From: JAGWRA01 sp963711505
GTDB lineage: Bacteria; Acidobacteriota; Vicinamibacteria; Vicinamibacterales; CAVVIG01
Assembly: GCA_963711505.1 (NCBI GenBank)
Contig: CAVQEJ010000003.1
Location: forward strand, 682,001-746,000
DNA: 64,000 nt
Reading direction: 5' to 3'
Made by a program: the position numbers and the translations under genes. Shown here one piece after another: positions 58,085-64,000 of the stretch. The notes beneath the pieces are model-generated. The model did not search any database. It had not been told where the DNA came from and saw only the letters and a list, made by a program, of their open reading frames with translations. How positions within the stretch are numbered: position 1 is the stretch's first letter; every line of letters starts with the position of its first letter.

Positions 58085-58191
58085 ATTGGCTGACCTCTTG
58101 TTTTCGACCGTGTGTGAAAGGATCCGCGCTCGAGGGTCGCAGCTACTGCATCCAGCCCGAAGCCGATAATGGGCAGAACTTGCAGGACGGT

Positions 58192-58376
58192 CCTACGTGA
58201 AGGGGGGAAGATGTGCGAGCGCCGAGCGCCGGAGCGCCAGTTAGCCCGAGCGGCCGGCGTGCGACCAGCTGAAGCCCCGTAGCCTGTAGCCCGAAGCCGG
58301 CCGGGAAGCCCCGTAGCCCGCAGCCCGGAGCCGACTGAAGACCGTCGTCCTTCGTGTCTTCGTGCCTTCGTGGCTA
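58192..58376. repeat. Composite repeat: hairpin tail, two heptamer arrays and an octamer array
   Basis: Order: CCTACGTGAAGGGGGGAAG (58192-58210), GAGCGCC heptamers (58217-58238), AGCCCCGT / AGCCTGT / AGCCCGA and AGCCCCGT / AGCCCGC / AGCCCGG (58272-58333), GAAGACCGTCGTC, then CTTCGTGTCTTCGTGCCTTCGTGG (58350-58373). It ends seven bases from the acyl-CoA synthetase stop. Confidence 0.7.
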
Positions 58377-58382
58377 CCGTAA

Positions 58383-59975
58383 CTACTGCGCCGAAATCGC
58401 CGACCGCCGGCCGCGGAGGACGTACTTCTGGATCTTGCCGGTGGCGGTCTTCGGCAGCTCGGTCACGAACGTGAAGCTGTGGGGCGTCTTGAAGTGGGCG
58501 ATGTTGTCGCGCGTGAAGACGCGCAGTTCCTCGGCGGTCGCGGTCGCACCGGGCTTCAGCACGATGAAGGCGTGCGGCGCCTCGCCCCATTTCTGATCCG
58601 GCAGGCCGACCACCGCGGCTTCCTGCACGGCGTGGTGGCGGAGCAGGACGCCCTCCACCTCCACCGATGAGATGTTCTCGCCGCCGCTGATGATCACGTC
58701 CTTGATCCGATCCCGGATCTCCACGTAGCCGTCGGGATGGACGACGGCCGCGTCGCCGCTGTGGAAGTAGCCGTTCCGCAGCGCGGTGGCCGTGGCCTCG
58801 GGGTCGTTGTAGTACCCCTTCATCACCACGTTGCCCCGGACGATGATCTCGCCCGGCGTCGTCCCGTCGCGGGGAACGTCGCGCCCTTCCTCGTCCACCA
58901 CCCGCAGGTCGCCCGAGGTCAGCAGTTCCACGCCCTGCCGGGCCTTGATGACCGCCTGCTCGGCCTGCGAGAGATCCGCGTGCTCGGGCCGCATCTCGCA
59001 GACGGTGATGAAGGGCGCGGTCTCGGTCAGGCCGTACACGTGCGCGATCGGCCAGCCGAGCTCGCCTTCGATCCGCTCGATGGTGGCGGCCGCCGGCGGG
59101 GCGCCGGCGGTGACGACCTGCACGCCGCGCGGCGCGCCGGCACGGGCCTCGTCCGGCGCATTCGCGATGCCGATCAGCACGGTCGGGGCCGCGCAGAGAA
59201 AGTTGATCGATTCCTCCCGCACCAGATCGAACACGCGCACCGGATCGACCTTGCGGAGGCAGACGTGCGTGGCGCCGACGGCGGTCACGGTCCAGGGGTA
59301 CGTCCACCCGTTCGCGTGGAACATCGGCAGCGTCCACAGGTACCGGTCGGTCATCTTCATCGGCACGTGGAGCAGCGTGCCGACGGTGTTCATGTACGCG
59401 TTGCGGTGCGTGATCATCACGCCCTTCGGGCGCGACGTCGTGCCGCTCGTGTAGTTGATCGTCAGCAGATCGTTCTCCTGGACGTCCACCGGCCGGAAAT
59501 CGGGCGCCGTCCGCTCGACCAGCTCCTCGTAATCGAGCCAATGGCCGCGTTCCCCTTCCAGCGCGACGAAGTGCCGGACCTCCGGAATCTGCGGCCGGAT
59601 CCGGTCGACGGCGTCCAGGTAGTCCTCGTGGGCGCAGACGACCGTCGCGCCCGAGTGGCCGATGATGTAGGCGAACTCGTCCGGGCTCAGGCGATAGTTG
59701 ACCGGCACGAGCACGGCACCGATCTGCGGGACGGCGTAGAACGACTCGAGCTGCGCGTGCGTGTTGGGCGCGATGTAGGCCACGCGGTCGCCCGGCTGCA
59801 CGCCGAGCTGCTGGAGCGCCGCCGACCAGCGATCGCACCGGGTGAAGAACTCGCCGTAGGTCAGGCGCAGGTCGCCGTCGACGACCGCGGGCCGGTCGGC
59901 GTAGAGCGCGCGGGTGCGCCGGGCGAACTCCAGAGGGGACCAGTGGGACTTCCATGGGATGCGCCTGTTATACAC
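58383..59975 (-). CDS. Acyl-CoA synthetase (AMP-forming), fatty-acid type
   Basis: Activates a carboxylic acid, probably a medium- or long-chain fatty acid, as an acyl-AMP and then acyl-CoA. It has 530 residues. The AMP-binding P-loop is NYTSGTTSRPKGVMITHRN, followed by VYGLTETAPFIT, YFHSGDAAVVHPDGYVEIRDR (hinge) and the C-terminal Lys in KTATGKIQKYVLR. The GTG start at 59975 gives YNRRIPWKSHWSPLEFARRT as in related AlkK-like enzymes. It fits with the ETF oxidoreductase at the left edge in fatty-acid oxidation, although no other beta-oxidation gene is here. Confidence 0.9.
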   Translation of the reverse strand: MYNRRIPWKSHWSPLEFARRTRALYADRPAVVDGDLRLTYGEFFTRCDRWSAALQQLGVQPGDRVAYIAPNTHAQLESFYAVPQIGAVLVPVNYRLSPDEFAYIIGHSGATVVCAHEDYLDAVDRIRPQIPEVRHFVALEGERGHWLDYEELVERTAPDFRPVDVQENDLLTINYTSGTTSRPKGVMITHRNAYMNTVGTLLHVPMKMTDRYLWTLPMFHANGWTYPWTVTAVGATHVCLRKVDPVRVFDLVREESINFLCAAPTVLIGIANAPDEARAGAPRGVQVVTAGAPPAAATIERIEGELGWPIAHVYGLTETAPFITVCEMRPEHADLSQAEQAVIKARQGVELLTSGDLRVVDEEGRDVPRDGTTPGEIIVRGNVVMKGYYNDPEATATALRNGYFHSGDAAVVHPDGYVEIRDRIKDVIISGGENISSVEVEGVLLRHHAVQEAAVVGLPDQKWGEAPHAFIVLKPGATATAEELRVFTRDNIAHFKTPHSFTFVTELPKTATGKIQKYVLRGRRSAISAQ

Positions 59976-59984
59976 CGATCGCCG

Positions 59985-60014
59985 GCCTCCAGTCTTCAGT
60001 CTCCGGTCGTCGGT
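59985..60014. repeat. Heptamer repeat in the divergent gap
   Basis: GCCTCCA / GTCTTCA / GTCTCCG / GTCGTCG, the same consensus family as 27942-28050 and 52188. It lies between the acyl-CoA synthetase gene and the STAND regulator. Confidence 0.55.
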
Positions 60015-60158
60015 TCGGCCATCCGGGCGCTCGTGTTTCGTCAGCTCGATGTATAGAATGTGCCCGGCTCAGCTTCCGTAATCAATCGCTTCGCCCACAG
60101 GCCGCGCCGGCGTGAGCCGTTCTCCGCTCGTGTCGCCGGGCCGGCGCACGGGACGGAC

Positions 60159-62690
60159 ATGGCTCGTCGAGGCGGGACACCAGGAGGGTGCACGCTGTCC
60201 CGGAAGGAGACGAAGGGCCCGGCGGCCCGTCACCTGGCGTCGCTCACGTCCTTCGTCGGGCGCGAGCGCGAGCTCGCGGCAGCCGACCAACGGCTGCGAC
60301 AGCCGGAGGTGCGCCTCGTCACGCTCACCGGACCGCCCGGCATCGGCAAGACGACGCTCGCCCGGCGCCTGCTGGACCGGGTGGCGGAGGAGTTCGACGA
60401 TGGCGTGATCGTGGTGTCGCTCGAGGCGGCGCACGACGCTTCGCTCGTGATGACGACGATCGCCTCGGCGCTGGGCATCGCCCAATCCGCCCCCGGCCGG
60501 TCGGAAGTGGAGCAGGTGGCCGACTGGTTCGGCGACCGGCGCGTTCTGCTCGTGCTCGACAATTTCGAGCAGGTCATCGACGCCGCCCCGGTGCTGCCCG
60601 AGCTGCTCGAGCGTGCGCGGCGCACCACCTGCCTGGTGACCAGCCGGGAGGCACTGGCGGTCCGTGGCGAGCACGAGGTCCCCGTGCCGCCCTTGCCGGT
60701 GCCAGACGTCGCGCGATTCCAGGGCATGGACGCGGGGGCGATCGTGCAGGCCCTGCAGCAGTACCCGAGCGTCCGCCTGTTCTGCGATCGCGCGCGGGCC
60801 GTCGAACCCGCCTTCGAGCTGACCCCGGACAACTGGCGCGAGGTGGCCGCCGCCTGCGGCCGTCTCGACGGCATTCCGCTGGCGCTGGAACTGGCGGCCT
60901 CGCGGCTGAAGGTGATGTCGCTCGAGGCCCTGGGGCAGCAGCTCGATCGCGCGGCATCGCCCGGCCTGCTGAACGTGCTGGGCCGCGGCCGGCGCGATTC
61001 GCCGCAGCGGCACCGGACGCTCGACGCGGCGATCGACTGGAGCTATCAGCTCCTCGACCCGCAGGAACAGCGGCTGTTCCGCGCGCTCGGCGTGTTCGCC
61101 GACGGCTGGACGCTCGAGGCGGCGGGCGCGCTCATGCGGGCGCTGGCGATCGAGGGCGCCGCCGATCCGTTCGATGCGATGGCGACGCTCGCCGGCAAGA
61201 GCCTGGTGCATCGCGTCGACGCCCCGGGGGGCGGGGCGCGATGGTCGATGCTGCAGGCGTTGCGGGCGTACGCGCTGACGCGGCTGGCGGGCGAGGCCCC
61301 GGAGTGGCGGGCCGCCCACGAGTGGCAGTTCGGCTGGGCGCTGGATCTCGTGCAGGGCAGCCGGCCGGCGCCGCCGGAACGCCTGGAGGTGGAGCGCGGC
61401 AACCTGCGTGGTGCGCTCGAGTGGGCGCTGGGCGGGGACGATCCCGGCGCCGCGCTGCGGCTCGGCGCGGCACTCTGGCGATTCTGGCTCACGCGGTCGC
61501 ACCTCTTCGAAGGCCGTCACTGGCTGCAGCGTATCCTCGAACGCGGCGGCCCGCGCGACCTGCTGCGGGCGCGCGTGCTCTACGGCGCGGCGATGCTGGC
61601 CCGCCAGCAGGGCGACGTGGCCGAACTGGAGCGATGCCTCACCGACGCGCTCGACGTCCTGCAGGCGTGCCCGCGGGACGAAGAGACGGCCATGGCGATC
61701 GCCTCGGCGAGCACCGGACTGGCGCGCGTCCTCGCGGTGCAGGGGCGGATCGACGAGGCCGATCGCCTCGTCGACAGTGGCCTGGCCGTGCTTCGTGAGG
61801 CCGGTCCTTCCCGCGAGCTGGCGGCCGGTCTCTCGGCCAAGGGGATGATCGCCTACTTCCGCGGCAGACCCGCCGAGGGAGCGGCGGTGCTGCACGAAGC
61901 GCTGACGCTGTGCCGGACGGTCGGCGACCGGATCCTCGAAGGGGACACGCTCGAGTCCATCGCGATGATGCTGAGCGATCTCGACGCCCCCGAGGCGCGA
62001 GCCGCCGCCACTGAGGGGCTCCGGTTGCATGAGGCGGCGGGCTATACCAGAGGGATTGCCAAGGCGCTCAGCGTCCTGGGCGGACTCGCGGCCGCCGCAG
62101 GCGACTTCGCCGCCGCCGAAACGTACCTGCGGCGGGCGGCCGGTCTGCTCGTGTCGCTCGGCGAGCGGCTCTATACCGGTCTCTGCCTGACATGTCTCGG
62201 CATCGTCGCGAAGGAACGCGGGCAATTGATCGCGGCAGCACGCCTCGCCGGCGCGGCGCATGCCTGCAGCAGTCAGAGCCATGGCATCACGATTCCGTTC
62301 GCGGCCGGGCGCTACCGCGAGCTCGTGGCGTCGGTGCAGCCGGCGCTGGGCGTGGAGGCGTTCGAACGGGCGTGGGAGGAGGGGACGGCGCTGTCACCGG
62401 AACAGGCGCTCGCGGATGGACCCGCCGACGTCCCGCGCGTCCACCGACAGGCGTCCGCCGAGCCGATTGTCGATCTGACCTCCCGGGAGGCCGAGGTGCT
62501 CGCGCTCGTGGCGGCCGGATTGTCGGATGCCGATGTAGCGGAGCGGCTGTTCGTGAGCGCCCGCACGGTGCACGCCCACCTGCGATCAATCTACGGCAAG
62601 CTGGCGGTGAACAACCGCACCGCGGCCGCGCGCGTGGCGATCGAGCGGGGCCTCGTGGCTTCAGTCTCAGACCGGGGCCACCCGTCCTGA
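60159..62690 (+). CDS. STAND ATPase / LuxR-family transcriptional regulator with TPR-like repeats
   Basis: About 843 residues. The N-terminal NTPase has a P-loop GPPGIGKTT (about 57-65), Walker B VLLVLDNFEQVI and the R-x-T-S-R-E-like CLVTSREAL sensor. A winged-helix spacer follows, then helical TPR-like repeats (about 390-740). A C-terminal LuxR helix-turn-helix runs LTSREAEVLALVAAGLSDADVAERLFVSARTVHAHL. The design is a signal-gated activator of the MalT/AfsR-like type; the ligand is unknown. The start is uncertain: ATG 60159 is preferred because a TATAGA -10-like element at 60052 precedes it, and GTG 60060 is the alternative. It overlaps the converging PEP-enzyme gene by 24 bases. Confidence 0.85.
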   Translation: MARRGGTPGGCTLSRKETKGPAARHLASLTSFVGRERELAAADQRLRQPEVRLVTLTGPPGIGKTTLARRLLDRVAEEFDDGVIVVSLEAAHDASLVMTTIASALGIAQSAPGRSEVEQVADWFGDRRVLLVLDNFEQVIDAAPVLPELLERARRTTCLVTSREALAVRGEHEVPVPPLPVPDVARFQGMDAGAIVQALQQYPSVRLFCDRARAVEPAFELTPDNWREVAAACGRLDGIPLALELAASRLKVMSLEALGQQLDRAASPGLLNVLGRGRRDSPQRHRTLDAAIDWSYQLLDPQEQRLFRALGVFADGWTLEAAGALMRALAIEGAADPFDAMATLAGKSLVHRVDAPGGGARWSMLQALRAYALTRLAGEAPEWRAAHEWQFGWALDLVQGSRPAPPERLEVERGNLRGALEWALGGDDPGAALRLGAALWRFWLTRSHLFEGRHWLQRILERGGPRDLLRARVLYGAAMLARQQGDVAELERCLTDALDVLQACPRDEETAMAIASASTGLARVLAVQGRIDEADRLVDSGLAVLREAGPSRELAAGLSAKGMIAYFRGRPAEGAAVLHEALTLCRTVGDRILEGDTLESIAMMLSDLDAPEARAAATEGLRLHEAAGYTRGIAKALSVLGGLAAAAGDFAAAETYLRRAAGLLVSLGERLYTGLCLTCLGIVAKERGQLIAAARLAGAAHACSSQSHGITIPFAAGRYRELVASVQPALGVEAFERAWEEGTALSPEQALADGPADVPRVHRQASAEPIVDLTSREAEVLALVAAGLSDADVAERLFVSARTVHAHLRSIYGKLAVNNRTAAARVAIERGLVASVSDRGHPS

Positions 62691-64000
62691 CGCCCCGTCG
62701 ACCCGCACCCGCTGGCCGGTCCGGAGCCGCTCGGTCGCGCCGGCCACGCCGACGACCGCCGGAATCCCGTACTCCCGCGCCACCACGGCTCCGTGAGACA
62801 TCACGCCGCCGACTTCGGTGACCAGGCCGGCCGCCGTCAGGAAGAGCGGCGTCCAGGCCGGGTCGGTGCCGCGGCACACCAGGATCTCGCCCGGCGCCAG
62901 CTCGCCGCTGGTTGGAGAGTCGAGCACGCGGACCGTCCCTTCCGCCACACCCGGTGAGACCGGCGTGCCCCGCAGATCGCCATCCGGCTCCGCGCCCGTG
63001 CCTCCGTAGAACGCCCGGCCGCTGGTCAGCAGGACGAGCGGCACCTGCCGCCGCTCGCGCTCTCGTTCGAACGCATGCCGCCGCTCCTGCACGAGCGCGC
63101 GCCAGGTGTCGCGCGCGGTCGCATCGGCCGCCTGCAGCTCGTTCACGTGAAGGAAGAAGACGTCGTCGGCCGACGTCAGCACACCGGCATCGACCAGGGC
63201 CGCCCCCACCCTCTGCAGCCGCCAGCGCACCGGGCCGAGCCTCCGCATGACGGCGAACTTCGGTCCTTCGCGCAGGCCGGCCAGCGCCCGGTAGCGCCGG
63301 AAGCAGAAGCGGAGGAGCCAGGCGTTCACCAGCAGCCGGCGTCCGCGGAGCGCCTGCGACCAGCCGGCGACACGCTGCTCCGCCTCGCAGCCGGCCGTCT
63401 CCGCCTGTGCTTCGGGTGGCGGTCAATCCATCCGCAGGTACGCCTGCAGTGTCTGGAACAGCGGTGTCGGATCCTCACGCCAGCGCGGCCGGCCGAGATC
63501 GATCTCGGCCAGTCCGCGCGAGCCGTACCGCTCGATGAAGACGTCCATCGGCCGGGCCACCGCCGGCGGCAATGTCCCGTCCCGGAAGGCCGTCGTCAGA
63601 TCCGCGGGGGTGGTGCGATCCACGATGCCGGACGACTGCGGATCGAGCTTCAGCTGGCGGGCCAGGTGCCACAACGTCCGATTCATGTCGGCCGTGGCGT
63701 TGTGCGGGAGGCCCCGGCTGACGAGCAGGGACGCCGACGCGCCGTCGGGCAGCTTCCCCGTCAGTCGGCCAATGGCTCGCTGGCAGACGACGCTGGCGGC
63801 GATGCGGGGAACCACGTGGGGGATCAGCGTGGGGAACGCCTCGCGCCAGACCGCCTCCAGCATCGCGACGGTGGGGGCGGGTTCGTCGCCGCGGGTGGCC
63901 GCGGCGGGCGACGCGCCCCCCTGCCGGCCGTCGGTGGACCCGCCGCCGAAGCGCTCGAGATGGCGTTCCGCGCGCCGGCGGCTCCAGTCGGGGAACGCGA
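62667..64000 (-). CDS. PEP-utilising enzyme (PEP-synthase-like), partial, with in-frame TGA
   Basis: The C-terminal part of a PEP/pyruvate-binding enzyme whose start lies beyond the right edge. The mobile phosphohistidine domain shows GTPVSPGVAEGTVRVL, EILVCRGTDPAWTPLF and the active His in TEVGGVMSHGAVVAREYGIPAVVG. Upstream, WREAFPTLIPHVVPRIAASVV and IERYGSRGLAEIDLGRPRWREDP resemble the linker region of PpsA-like and rifampin-phosphotransferase-like proteins. The frame is the same on both sides of a TGA at 63423-63425 after L-R-M-D, so a nonsense change or base error interrupts it. The substrate is unknown. Confidence 0.75.

Noticed and set aside
63423..63425. TGA as a selenocysteine codon in the PEP-utilising enzyme
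   Set aside because: No obvious SECIS-like hairpin follows, the family has no catalytic Cys/Sec at this linker position, and the gene may simply contain an error.

Overview
The window is about 64 kb of GC-rich bacterial chromosome with ordinary housekeeping genes, no rRNA and no prophage. The best guess is an Acidobacteriota member, probably Vicinamibacteria-like. The evidence is a large FtsX/MacB-type permease of the acidobacterial 'duplicated orphan permease' (ADOP) class with its own PadR repressor, a CIRCE-controlled hrcA-grpE-dnaJ-prmA heat-shock operon, a bacillithiol enzyme (BshC), Ser/Thr kinases with zinc-ribbon or PEGA tails, and intergenic spaces full of short tandem repeats. The assignment is inferred from gene content only.

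Layout. 0-6.4 kb: end of ETF-ubiquinone oxidoreductase, a DUF374 acyltransferase, a radical SAM protein with an unusual cysteine spacing, a saccharopine-dehydrogenase-like protein and a secreted amidohydrolase. 6.6-10.9 kb: HlyD / ABC ATPase / ABC permease / MarR exporter operon, interrupted by a 0.4 kb repeat array. 11-16.7 kb: acetoin/HDAC-type deacetylase, leuS-lptE-holA, rpsT. 16.9-22.4 kb: histone-H1-like basic protein, lytic transglycosylase, lone pstS, ADOP permease plus PadR. 22.5-29.1 kb (minus strand): alaS, recX, pilT, ilvE-type aminotransferase, Ser/Thr kinase. 29.1-36.3 kb: rsmE, then prmA, dnaJ, grpE, hrcA, an XdhC-like protein and bshC. 36.4-45.8 kb: a PEGA pseudokinase overlapping carA, then carB and comEC. 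45.7-46.3 kb: a GxxExxY gene enclosed by inverted octamer repeats. 46.3-52.8 kb: mazG, a DUF1844 protein, an MBL hydrolase, ribF, cysS, a class III aminotransferase, yraN. 52.9-58.4 kb: an accessory stretch starting at tRNA-Gly and tRNA-Cys, with a DUF4238 gene, an unrecognised two-gene operon, a ~0.6 kb modular repeat island and a HigBA-type toxin-antitoxin pair. 58.4-64 kb: acyl-CoA synthetase, a STAND/LuxR regulator and a PEP-utilising enzyme running off the right edge.

Two themes cut across the window. First, nearly every sizeable intergenic gap carries degenerate tandem repeats with a 7-base (sometimes 8-base) period and a different consensus at each site; in several places these modules recur in the same order around a REP-like hairpin. 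Second, about a dozen and a half genes, including cysS and ribF, are broken by single-base indels that are mostly insertions. This looks more like residual sequencing error than decay, so coordinates of broken genes are given as the whole reconstructed locus.

Several promoters place a TATAAT-like hexamer only 6-12 bases before the start codon, which suggests frequent leaderless or near-leaderless transcription.
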